Source of the DNA: Limnoglobus sp.
Lineage (GTDB): Bacteria; Planctomycetota; Planctomycetia; Gemmatales; Gemmataceae
NCBI GenBank assembly: GCA_025353985.1
Contig: JANXNT010000322.1
Span: 1-6,048 of the forward strand
DNA: 6,048 nt
Reading direction: 5' to 3'
Shown here piece after piece: positions 1 through 5,830 of this stretch. A model generated the notes under the pieces. That model worked only from the letters and a program-made list of their open reading frames with translations. It was not told the origin of the DNA and searched no databases. Positions within the stretch are counted from its first letter, which is position 1; every line of letters starts with the position of its first letter. Position numbers and translations under genes: made by a program.

Positions 1-355
1 TCACGAACAGCGCTTTCACGGCCACCAGTTGACGCAGCTTGATGTGCTCCGCTTTGAACACGACGCCCATACCACCCGCGCCGATCCTGTCCAAAATGCG
101 ATAGTTCCCCAGCACCAGCGTGTGCGTTTCGCTACGGCGAATGCAACCGAGTTGGTACGGCGTCAGTAACCCGGCGCGTGCCATTCCGAATAGCAACGAT
201 TCGTCGTCCGGGCAGGCGAGCAAGCCCGCTTTCGCTTCCGTTGTCAGCGCATCCCATTCGCCAACGGGCACGATGGAAGAGCCGAGAAGTTTGCGAACAT
301 AGTGGCCAGCGGGAATGAGCCTCGACGATTCAGTCGGAATTTGGGCAGTAAGCAT
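1..355 (-). CDS. Serine/threonine protein kinase, N-terminal part (runs off the window edge)
   Basis: This is the first 118 codons of a Hanks-type Ser/Thr kinase; the rest lies beyond base 1. Residues 83-104 read LGNYRILDRIGAGGMGVVFK followed by AEH, which is the glycine-rich ATP-binding loop (GAGGMG at 92-97). VAVKAL follows at 111-116, and K114 is the expected ATP-anchoring lysine of subdomain II. Residues 1-82 precede the kinase domain and contain a helical-looking stretch ending in ARAGLLTPYQLGCIRR (59-74). Planctomycete kinases often carry such a lead-in, with LLTPYQ-like sequence just before the ATP loop. The family phosphorylates Ser/Thr on proteins in signalling; the substrate and any membrane or sensor domain are not visible here. 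The start at 355 is the first in-frame ATG ahead of the conserved region; the ATGs at 365 and 369 are in other frames. There is no clear Shine-Dalgarno. The gene is co-oriented with the upstream operon but separated by 235 nt, so it probably has its own promoter. Confidence 0.93.
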   Translation of the reverse strand, partial: MLTAQIPTESSRLIPAGHYVRKLLGSSIVPVGEWDALTTEAKAGLLACPDDESLLFGMARAGLLTPYQLGCIRRSETHTLVLGNYRILDRIGAGGMGVVFKAEHIKLRQLVAVKALFV

Positions 356-404
356 GAATCGTCATCCATGGTCTGAATGAAACGGGGCGCGAAGCGATAA
401 AACT

Positions 405-433
405 GCTATAAATCTCCTTGTAACTTAAGTCAG
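405..433 (-). promoter_or_regulatory. Possible promoter of the kinase gene
   Basis: On the minus strand CTGACT (428-433) and TATAGC (405-410) are separated by exactly 17 bp. Each matches four of six bases of the sigma-70-type -35 and -10 boxes. Transcription would start about 45 nt before the kinase ATG, and the local sequence is AT-rich compared with the coding DNA around it. The -35 box overlaps one copy of a 9-bp direct repeat (430-438). This is pattern matching only, and planctomycete promoters are poorly defined. Confidence 0.25.
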
Positions 434-488
434 AGGATACGGAAGATCGCAACAATTCAGAGGATTCCGAACAATTAGATTGCGATCT
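430..488. repeat. Interlocked short direct and inverted repeats upstream of the kinase
   Basis: TCAGAGGAT occurs at 430-438 and again at 457-465. AACAATT occurs at 451-457 and 470-476. A perfect 9-bp inverted repeat, AGATCGCAA (444-452) and TTGCGATCT (480-488), encloses the second copies with a 27-nt spacer. The cluster sits between the operon end and the kinase start and touches the proposed kinase -35 box. It could be a regulator binding region or RNA secondary structure. No known operator consensus is recognised. Confidence 0.4.
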
Positions 489-531
489 CGCGATAGATTT
501 GCGACCGATGCGGAATATCGATCATCGCCTT

Positions 532-563
532 CGCGGCCCGCAAGAAGTCCGATTGCGGGCGCG
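532..563 (-). terminator. Hairpin downstream of the PepSY gene, possible operon terminator
   Basis: GCCCGCAA (536-543) and TTGCGGGC (553-560) form a perfect 8-bp GC-rich stem with a 9-nt loop. Three more pairs (532-534 with 561-563) can form after bulging G535. The hairpin starts 27 nt past the stop of the last operon gene, where a terminator would be expected. There is no T-tract after it on the minus strand, so it is not a textbook intrinsic terminator. It may instead mark the 3' end by protecting the mRNA or work with Rho. Confidence 0.4.
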
Positions 564-590
564 AATCCTACAACAGCGGAAATGTGAGAT

Positions 591-1565
591 TTAACGCAGC
601 GATTCGTGCATCGCGATACCGATTGCAGTTGCGCTGATCGCGCTGAGAATGAGCACGATGATGCCGGGCGTGCGCGTAGATTGGATTTGCCACCACATCA
701 GCAAGCCGGTGAACCCCCAGAAGCACAGCACGAAGGCCATGACATCGACGATGACGGCCCAGAACCACTTCGCGTTGGTGTCGTCTGGATAGCCGTGGGC
801 GGTGTGTAATCGCAACAGGAAACGTCGCCAGGTCAGTTCGGTTTCCGGTTTCGAGTCGGCAGGCGTTCCGCTAATGATGCCGGTCATCGGGTTGTAACTG
901 GCAGTCCAGATTCGCCCGTCGGCCAACACCGGGAACACGACATCGGGCACCGAAGTGACGGTCACTTCGCCCATCGAGAAACCGGTGCGTTCGAGAACGG
1001 TTGGTATGCTCGCTTTTACCCGCTCGTGAATCGGGTTGTCGAGAAAAATGCCATCGCTTCTTGGCGGGGTACTGGCTTTCCGCACGACTCCCGCATCGGT
1101 GCGACCGTTCGCGAACGAAGGTCTTTCCGGCTCCGTTTTGTCCTTCACGACCGCACTGCGTAAAGTGCCGCTACCCGATTTGACATCGACGAGGAAACTC
1201 ACGAGCTTACCTTCGGCTTTTACCATCCCGAAGGCATATTCGCGTGAGAATTTCGCATCGCCTGCCACCGTGTAGAGCGTGGCGGGTTTCTGATTTTCGT
1301 TGAGTTTGCTGACGACTTGCGCGGCCAATTCGTTTGCAGTAGGCCGCTGTTCGTACGGCGTACCTGCGAATGCCCATGCACCGAACATCGTTGCGGGCAC
1401 ATCGCTGAACGCCGTCGGGTGGTTGAACAGAAATGCCGTCACGCCGTAGAGAATTGCCCACGGAAACAAGAACAAACCGAGGTAAAGATGCGCCCGTCGA
1501 AGCAGGCGCATCACTCGCTTACCGCGCGGTCGGAGTAGCGATTGCGTTTCGTCCGACAGCCACAT
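591..1565 (-). CDS. PepSY-associated transmembrane protein, last gene of the operon
   Basis: This 324-residue membrane protein resembles the PepSY-TM family, which includes iron-regulated inner-membrane proteins next to siderophore and heme uptake genes. The first membrane helix lies at about 27-48 within AHLYLGLFLFPWAILYGVTA. A long extracytoplasmic region follows (about 50-245) with a PepSY-like end, DGRIWTASYNPMTGIISG (216-233). Two further helices lie at about 267-292 and 300-318. Histidines sit beside the helices at H26, H49, H254 and H257 (RLHTAHGYP); in membrane redox and heme proteins such residues can be ligands, but nothing here proves it. The ATG at 1565 overlaps the TAA of the upstream gene by one base (TAATG). 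GGAG lies 7 nt before the ATG, which suggests translational coupling. M19 is an alternative start just before the first helix. The protein is shorter than the multi-helix PiuB-type members, so it is probably a single-unit version. Membrane location is secure; a role in iron or heme handling is inferred. Confidence 0.85.
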   Translation of the reverse strand: MWLSDETQSLLRPRGKRVMRLLRRAHLYLGLFLFPWAILYGVTAFLFNHPTAFSDVPATMFGAWAFAGTPYEQRPTANELAAQVVSKLNENQKPATLYTVAGDAKFSREYAFGMVKAEGKLVSFLVDVKSGSGTLRSAVVKDKTEPERPSFANGRTDAGVVRKASTPPRSDGIFLDNPIHERVKASIPTVLERTGFSMGEVTVTSVPDVVFPVLADGRIWTASYNPMTGIISGTPADSKPETELTWRRFLLRLHTAHGYPDDTNAKWFWAVIVDVMAFVLCFWGFTGLLMWWQIQSTRTPGIIVLILSAISATAIGIAMHESLR

Positions 1566-2587
1566 TAATACTCTCCGAGCACTTCACCACCCGCACGGGT
1601 ACCGAGTGCGCGCCAGGTGGGCAGTGAGATCGTGTTGTTGATCGTTCGCACCGAGCCATCCATTAGCAGCGAGTTCACGCAACCGGTGTGGTAACTGCGC
1701 GACGTAACGGCTGCGTAAGTGTCACCGGCAATGCTCGTTTCGCTCGCCGAGACGTAGTTGACATCGTAAACGGTGCTGGCATTCGTGTGAAGTACCTTCG
1801 TGTTGGGCGTGAACACGGTGGTGAAGCCAGTTTCGTGAACTTTACCGTCGACCCATTCTTTGTGGCCACCGTCCAGGCTGAACGTGGCGGCCCCGACACC
1901 GAAGGTGCCGCTCTGGTCCGGCCCTGCGCCCGGGGCGACCGGTGGGGTCATCATCGCTGTCACGCCGGCGATCCGCGAGGTGTACGCTTTCACTTCCGAC
2001 ACGCCGATCGTGTTGCTCATGCCGTCGGTGAAGTCGCGCGAGCTGAAACCGCGATTCGAGCTGAACGCCCCATCGCCGCCCACCATGCCCGCTTTCCTCA
2101 TGACGAGCCACGAGCCTTCGTTGCCCACGTAGTTCAAGATCCAGTGTTTGTTCGGATAGATCGCGTTCCCCGTGCCGTTGCCGCGGTCCTTGATCTCGCT
2201 CGGGCAGATAAACGTGCCGACCCGTTGCGAACTCACCGCAAGCATGGTCGGGTCCGAATACGGTATCGAGAAGTTGATGCCGCGATGCAAGTTTTCCTGC
2301 TCGATGAACGGCAAGATTCGCGACATCGCCGACCACGCGCTGACGACGGTAATCACCGAACCATTCGAAGTGTAGGTGCCATTAGCGGGTAGCGCGTTGT
2401 AAGAATCCATGTGCATGTGCATCGCCAACCCGATTTGCTTCAGGTTGTTCGCACACTTGATGCGTGCCGCCGACTCCCGCACTTTCTGCACGGCGGGTAA
2501 CAGCAACCCGATTAGGATCGCAATAATCGCGATCACAACGAGTAACTCGATCAGGGTAAACGCCGTGCGGCGGGGAAAGTTTTTCAT
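1565..2587 (-). CDS. DUF1559 pseudopilin-like protein A
   Basis: This 340-residue protein belongs to the DUF1559 family, which is greatly expanded in planctomycetes. The N-terminus is a type IV prepilin-like signal: basic residues, then AFTLIELLVVIAIIAILIG (9-27). Cleavage is expected between A9 and F10, leaving E14 at the +5 position. An amphipathic segment follows with the family motif LLPAVQKVRESAAR (29-42). The C-terminal body carries FICPSE (126-131), FTDGMSNTIGVSEV (186-199) and the H-x9-DG signature (H300, D310-G311, then SV), ending near GTRAGGEV (329-336). Members are thought to be exported through pilin-like machinery; the biochemical role is unknown. I chose the ATG at 2587, not the 68-codon longer reading, because it places the prepilin signal at the N-terminus. 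A GGGAG element lies just upstream, and the longer version would run into the kelch gene. The gene lies 38 nt after the kelch gene and overlaps the PepSY start by one base. Confidence 0.93.
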   Translation of the reverse strand: MKNFPRRTAFTLIELLVVIAIIAILIGLLLPAVQKVRESAARIKCANNLKQIGLAMHMHMDSYNALPANGTYTSNGSVITVVSAWSAMSRILPFIEQENLHRGINFSIPYSDPTMLAVSSQRVGTFICPSEIKDRGNGTGNAIYPNKHWILNYVGNEGSWLVMRKAGMVGGDGAFSSNRGFSSRDFTDGMSNTIGVSEVKAYTSRIAGVTAMMTPPVAPGAGPDQSGTFGVGAATFSLDGGHKEWVDGKVHETGFTTVFTPNTKVLHTNASTVYDVNYVSASETSIAGDTYAAVTSRSYHTGCVNSLLMDGSVRTINNTISLPTWRALGTRAGGEVLGEY

Positions 2588-2625
2588 CGTCGTTGAGACT
2601 CCCGTACCAGTTAAATTTTCGTTTT

Positions 2626-3618
2626 TCACTTGCTTGCAGCGACTTTCTCGCCGCGTTCGGCCAGTTTGATGACTTCCAAATCGGCAACATTGCCACCCTT
2701 GCTGGCCCCTCCGACGAGCAGTGCGTGTGGGCCGTGCGGAACCAACCGATGGACCATTCGCTTCGTAAACGATTCGCCGACCTTTTCCCATGCGTCGCCC
2801 GCTTTCGTGAGGCGATACACGGGGCTTTCGATCGTGTTAAGAATCAGCCGGCCGTCGATCGTGTTGGCGGCGGGCGAAAAACCGACGCGGCCACCGGGGA
2901 TGCTTGGCCCCGTCGACCATTTTCCTTCGATGGTGTCGTAAACATCGACGCGGTTCTGGGCCGTCGCTTCGGCATCGAGGCCACCGATCACGTACAGCTT
3001 GGTACCAATGGCGGCAGCGGTCAGTGCCCGACGCTGGAACGGCTGTGGAATCGGCTTCCATTCGAGCGATTTCGCGGTCAAGTCGAGGCTTAACGCGGAA
3101 TCGTGCCACACCGATTTTTCGCCGCGGCCCTGCTGATTCCAGCCGCCGACGACGATCAGTTGGTTCGCCACAACGACGACATCATGCGAAGACCGACCCG
3201 CTGGCATGTTCGGCAATGCCGACCACTTGCCCGCTTTCGGATCGTAAACCGAGGCGTCCGTAACGGACTTGTTATCTGCCGGTTGCCCCGGTTCGTTCCG
3301 CGGTTGCATCCCGCCGACGCGATAGACTTTGCCGCCGTGCGTCGCGAGGTTCATCCCCTGAAGAATCGGCCCGCCCGGCAGATCTTCCCACTTCGTGCCG
3401 CCATCGAGTTTCAGTCGCTGGAACGTCCCGACAACGGTCTTCGTGTCGTAACTGTGCGTTTTGCCCGCGTGCCCGCCGTACACGTACAGGTGGCCATCGC
3501 ACGTAATCGCACCGAGACTCGACACCGCCACAGGCAGTGGGGGCAGTGTCGGTTTTTCTTGCCCGTACCCGAAGGCCGGCACGAAGAGCATCAGCAGGAG
3601 TGCCGTTCGATTTCGCAT
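2626..3618 (-). CDS. Secreted kelch-repeat beta-propeller protein
   Basis: This 330-residue exported protein is built of kelch repeats. A Sec signal peptide is visible at 1 to about 20 (MRNR, hydrophobic LLLMLFVPAFG, then polar). Double-glycine strand ends recur at LYVYGG (44-49), VYRVGG (98-103), LIVVGG (154-159), LYVIGG (208-213) and ALLVGG (299-304). A weakened fifth copy, RLILNT (257-262), lacks the GG. Blades also show the usual Y-D and W pairs, such as VYDPKAGKWSALPNMPAGR (124-142) and VYDTIEGKWSTGPSIPGGR (226-244). This fits a six-bladed propeller, a scaffold for ligand or protein binding. No galactose-oxidase catalytic domain is present, so binding is likelier than enzymatic activity. 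The ATG at 3618 puts the signal peptide first; longer in-frame readings run into the upstream gene. Its Shine-Dalgarno is weak (AGG). It lies 32 nt after the DUF4198-like gene. The ligand is unknown. Confidence 0.88.
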   Translation of the reverse strand: MRNRTALLLMLFVPAFGYGQEKPTLPPLPVAVSSLGAITCDGHLYVYGGHAGKTHSYDTKTVVGTFQRLKLDGGTKWEDLPGGPILQGMNLATHGGKVYRVGGMQPRNEPGQPADNKSVTDASVYDPKAGKWSALPNMPAGRSSHDVVVVANQLIVVGGWNQQGRGEKSVWHDSALSLDLTAKSLEWKPIPQPFQRRALTAAAIGTKLYVIGGLDAEATAQNRVDVYDTIEGKWSTGPSIPGGRVGFSPAANTIDGRLILNTIESPVYRLTKAGDAWEKVGESFTKRMVHRLVPHGPHALLVGGASKGGNVADLEVIKLAERGEKVAASK

Positions 3619-3650
3619 GAGGAATCGCCTATTATGTGTGGGAATTTCCG

Positions 3651-4316
3651 TTACTTGATGTCGACGACGAGCGTGGCGTAGTGGCGAATTTCTTCGTACG
3701 GTTTGCCATCGTGCTCGCCGGACTTCGCTTCGGTCTGTTTCACCCAGATCGCGTATCGGCCCGATGCCGCGACGGCTTCCGTCTTGCCGCTCTTGTCGGA
3801 CTTCCACTTGGCTTTTTCGCCGTTCGGCAACAGCACGCTCAGTTCGACTTCCGGTACGGGCTTCCCGGCTGCGTGGACTTCGAACGTCGTTTTGCCATCG
3901 TGCGTGCTGGGGATGATTTCGATTGCGGCTTTGTCGCCGATCGTCGCCAATTTCGCATCGCAACCCGCCATCACGGCCTTCGGGTGGTAAACGAGCAGCG
4001 CGGGCTTCGTGTCTTTGCGCGACATCAAGCCATACGTCACCGAACCGAACAGGAGTTTCGTTTTCGCAGGCACCGTGGCCGTCAGCGCGTGTTTGTCGGT
4101 CTTGTGTTCGATGGCTGTCGTCTGGCCGTTTTCATCGCGTGCCAGCAACTTCAGGCCCGTCACTTTTGCAATTGCAACGGCTTCGTCCGGTTCGAGGTTG
4201 TCGCTGAACACGACTTGCAACGTCTGGCCATCTTTCGCAGGCACAACGTACACGAAGTGCGCGGCCGCGAAAGCCGCCAGCACGCCCGTCAACAGGAAAG
4301 CAGAGAGAAATCGCAT
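3651..4316 (-). CDS. DUF4198-like secreted protein, possible metal binder
   Basis: This 221-residue exported protein has a clear signal peptide (1-19, ending FAAA) and a mature region beginning HFVYVVPAKDG. It resembles the DUF4198 group, related to the periplasmic NikM-type component of nickel/cobalt uptake; planctomycetes encode many such proteins. The mature part looks like an all-beta domain, with LQVVFSDNLEPDE (33-45), LLVYHPKA (107-114), a middle section with VHAAGKPVPEVELSVLLPNG (147-166) and an end RHYATLVVDIK (211-221). Cleavage after A19 would leave H20 as the first mature residue, a position that can bind metal through its side chain and amino group. Other candidate ligands are H71, H76, H111, H139, H148, H202 and H212. 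The start is well supported by CTGGAG placed 8 nt before the ATG. The gene follows the lipoprotein by 44 nt. Secretion is near certain; family assignment is good; metal binding is inferred. Confidence 0.8.
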   Translation of the reverse strand: MRFLSAFLLTGVLAAFAAAHFVYVVPAKDGQTLQVVFSDNLEPDEAVAIAKVTGLKLLARDENGQTTAIEHKTDKHALTATVPAKTKLLFGSVTYGLMSRKDTKPALLVYHPKAVMAGCDAKLATIGDKAAIEIIPSTHDGKTTFEVHAAGKPVPEVELSVLLPNGEKAKWKSDKSGKTEAVAASGRYAIWVKQTEAKSGEHDGKPYEEIRHYATLVVDIK

Positions 4317-4360
4317 GGTGTGAACTCCAGTAGCGTTTGTAATCCAGGTGAAGCGACGCG

Positions 4361-4633
4361 CTATTTTCTGCCCTTCGGGAAGTCTTTCTTCCGCGATTCC
4401 ATCAGGGTCGTTTTGCTAAACGCATCCCAGCCTTCGGGAGTCGCGAGTGTCGGATCGCCTTCTTTCAGGCGCTCGATTGTCTCGGCGGTGTACTTGCGTT
4501 CAGATGGCAACAATCGCCACTCGGCAACGGTTAGCGGCCCCACTTGCGCCGTCGTCGCATCCGGCTTTGCACCGCCACAACCGGCGAGTGCGAGAACCAG
4601 CGCGAACATCGAAACTCGTGCCAACGAAATCAT
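4361..4633 (-). CDS. Small putative lipoprotein of unknown function
   Basis: This 90-residue protein has a lipoprotein signal peptide: a short basic start, a hydrophobic core FALVLALAG (10-18) and a lipobox LAGC with the lipidated cysteine at C19, followed by GGAKPD. The mature part is about 70 residues, hydrophilic and partly helical (EWRLLPSERKYTAETIERLK, 38-57), with a very basic end (SRKKDFPKGRK). I do not recognise a domain family. The start at 4633 is fixed by a strong Shine-Dalgarno, AAAGGAG, 5 nt before the ATG, and by the signal peptide. A longer in-frame reading beginning at 4795 would overlap the upstream DUF1559 gene and hide the lipobox. It sits 16 nt after that gene and 44 nt before the DUF4198-like gene, so it is very probably cotranscribed. 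Aspartate is absent at +2 (G20), so outer-membrane sorting would be expected if the usual rule applies. Confidence 0.82.
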   Translation of the reverse strand: MISLARVSMFALVLALAGCGGAKPDATTAQVGPLTVAEWRLLPSERKYTAETIERLKEGDPTLATPEGWDAFSKTTLMESRKKDFPKGRK

Positions 4634-4649
4634 CGAATCTCCTTTGGCA

Positions 4650-5591
4650 CTAGTCGAGTTGTGCGACTTCGCCACCCGCTCGGGTTGCCATCGCTTGGTA
4701 AGTGTAATTCTCGATCGACTCGCGAACGAATCGCACGGAACCATCGGTGAGTGCAAAATTACCACCGCCAATATGCTCGCTACGAAACCCGCCATACGGC
4801 GTCGTCACGTGATTGTGTTTGTTGAACGGGTGAAACGTCGAACCCCATGCATACCCGATGTACCCGTACGCCCAAACGCCACCGTAAGTTGCCGAGGGTA
4901 CGCCACGCGGTTTGAAGTCAGTTTCGCCGACCAGGAACGTGTTCGAAGTCCCATCAGTGATCGACGCCATTCGCGTTGGCGTGCGGTTCAGGCTGGTCGG
5001 CACTGTCAGAGGGTTGTCAGTTGGAATCGCGACGCCATCGAACACCGGTGGCGAGGACAATCCATACGCGGCCCAATAGGGGTGCGTCGTGACATCTTGC
5101 GTACCAGCCGAGAACAAGTAACTGCAATACGCGCGATTTTCCGCACCGCCGAGTGGGCCAGTGGGGGGCGTCATCGAGGGGCAGGTGTACGTCGGGATCA
5201 ACATCTTCTGCAAGCTGTTGTTCGAGTAACCGAGTGCCACTTCCGTACTGCTGTCGTTGCGGGGCAATTTTGGGTTCCAACGCTTCGCGACGGCGTCTTG
5301 TTCGAGATAAGGCAGAATCAAGATGAAACCCGTCACATACGTCGAAACCGTCTCGTTGAACTGGCGATCGAGCGTACCGTATGGGAACTTCTCGTTCGCA
5401 TCATGGTAGCCGTGCGTGGCCAACGCGATCTGCTTCACGTTGTTGATGCACTTCGTTCGGGCCGCGGCCTCCCGCACCTTTTGCACGGCAGGCAACAGCA
5501 GCCCGATCAGGATCGCGATAATCGCGATCACGACGAGCAACTCGATCAGGGTAAACGCCTTACGGCGACTCGGCATATGCGACTTGCGCAT
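4650..5591 (-). CDS. DUF1559 pseudopilin-like protein B, first gene of the operon
   Basis: This 313-residue protein is the second DUF1559 member of the operon. The prepilin-like leader is basic (MRKSHMPSRRK), then AFTLIELLVVIAIIAILIG (12-30); cleavage is expected between A12 and F13, with E17 at +5. The family motif LLPAVQKVREAAAR lies at 32-45. Later landmarks are YTCPSM (135-140), ITDGTSNTFLVGE (211-223) and the H-x9-DG signature (H273, D283-G284, then SVRFV), ending with ATRAGGEV (302-309). These match the family's usual length and order. The start at 5591 is favoured over M6 (5576) because GGAGAG lies 4 nt before the ATG. Its leader DNA is close to that of protein A, but the central body differs clearly, so the two probably recognise different partners. 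It is the promoter-proximal gene, divergent from hemP, which suggests its surface or envelope product is part of the same response. Confidence 0.94.
   Translation of the reverse strand: MRKSHMPSRRKAFTLIELLVVIAIIAILIGLLLPAVQKVREAAARTKCINNVKQIALATHGYHDANEKFPYGTLDRQFNETVSTYVTGFILILPYLEQDAVAKRWNPKLPRNDSSTEVALGYSNNSLQKMLIPTYTCPSMTPPTGPLGGAENRAYCSYLFSAGTQDVTTHPYWAAYGLSSPPVFDGVAIPTDNPLTVPTSLNRTPTRMASITDGTSNTFLVGETDFKPRGVPSATYGGVWAYGYIGYAWGSTFHPFNKHNHVTTPYGGFRSEHIGGGNFALTDGSVRFVRESIENYTYQAMATRAGGEVAQLD
5469..5567. repeat. Leader-coding segment of DUF1559 B, duplicated at 2474-2572
   Basis: Aligned by eye with no gaps, 5469-5567 and 2474-2572 differ at 11 of 99 positions. Most differences are synonymous third-position changes. 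Both segments encode the prepilin-like leader and the LLPAVQKVRE motif. The similarity drops sharply beyond them. This is paralogous coding sequence under strong protein constraint, not a mobile element, but it is long enough to allow recombination between the two genes. Confidence 0.85.
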
Positions 5592-5690
5592 GAGACTCTC
5601 CGGGACTGTAGTGACAGAAACCGTTGAGTTGCATTGCGACGGATGGTGAGCGGAGGGAACCGCGATCCCGAACGTTGGCGGAGCAAACTC

Positions 5691-5719
5691 GTCTTGTTGC
5701 GACAGAATCTCAACAAGAC
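5691..5719. promoter_or_regulatory. Perfect 9-bp inverted repeat, candidate operator
   Basis: GTCTTGTTG (5691-5699) and CAACAAGAC (5711-5719) are exact reverse complements with an 11-nt spacer. The centres of the half-sites are 20 bp apart, close to two helical turns, as expected for a dimeric DNA-binding protein. The repeat lies just downstream of the proposed operon -10 box, so a bound protein could block transcription initiation. As RNA it could also form a 5'-leader hairpin. It does not resemble the Fur consensus. Confidence 0.45.
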
Positions 5720-5725
5720 ACCTTC

Positions 5726-5753
5726 ACTTTAACCGGGTGTCCGATAGAGTCAA
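5726..5753 (-). promoter_or_regulatory. Possible promoter of the six-gene operon
   Basis: On the minus strand TTGACT (5748-5753, five of six matches to the -35 box) and TAAAGT (5726-5731, four of six matches to the -10 box) are 16 bp apart. Transcription would begin near 5719 and give a leader of roughly 130 nt before the DUF1559 B start. The start would fall at the edge of the 5691-5719 inverted repeat. It overlaps the weaker hemP promoter candidate, so the two directions could compete. Confidence 0.35.
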
Positions 5754-5830
5754 GGGTGCGACGGAGAAAATCGCCGTAATTCAGTGCGGATTCCAAATGG
5801 GCTGAGTTCCCGGCTCAAAAGAGGCGTGAT

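Larger units (their letters stand above)
5592..5830. promoter_or_regulatory. Divergent intergenic control region between the operon and hemP
   Basis: This 239-bp stretch separates two outward-facing transcription units and must hold both promoters. No ORF in it looks real. It contains a 29-bp inverted repeat at 5691-5719, a possible minus-strand promoter at 5726-5753 and a weaker plus-strand candidate: TTCACT (5723-5728) and TAGAGT (5745-5750), 16 bp apart. No match to the classical Fur box was found by eye, although iron control would be expected for hemP. The hemP Shine-Dalgarno is GAGG, 6 nt before its ATG. Confidence 0.7.

Noticed and set aside
1688..2392. A 234-codon open frame on the plus strand opposite DUF1559 A.
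   Set aside because: Same reasoning: Arg/His/Ala-rich translation with no domain, lying antisense to a clear DUF1559 gene.
2588..2791. A longer N-terminus for DUF1559 A.
   Set aside because: It would bury the prepilin-like leader behind 68 residues and overlap the end of the kelch gene; the ATG at 2587 has a GGGAG element upstream.
3619..3963. A longer N-terminus for the kelch protein.
   Set aside because: The extra 115 residues read through the DUF4198-like gene and would displace an obvious signal peptide.
5511..5529. A perfect 19-bp palindrome (9-bp arms, one central base) that looks like an operator.
   Set aside because: It lies inside the DUF1559 B leader and follows from the codons for the repeated Ile-Ala-Ile stretch; the matching place in gene A has the same pattern with one change.
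3636..5627. A 663-codon open frame on the plus strand, antisense to the DUF4198-like gene, the lipoprotein gene and DUF1559 B.
   Set aside because: Its translation is rich in arginine and histidine, shows no recognisable domain, and is opposite three well-supported genes. It is best explained as a shadow of their codon bias.
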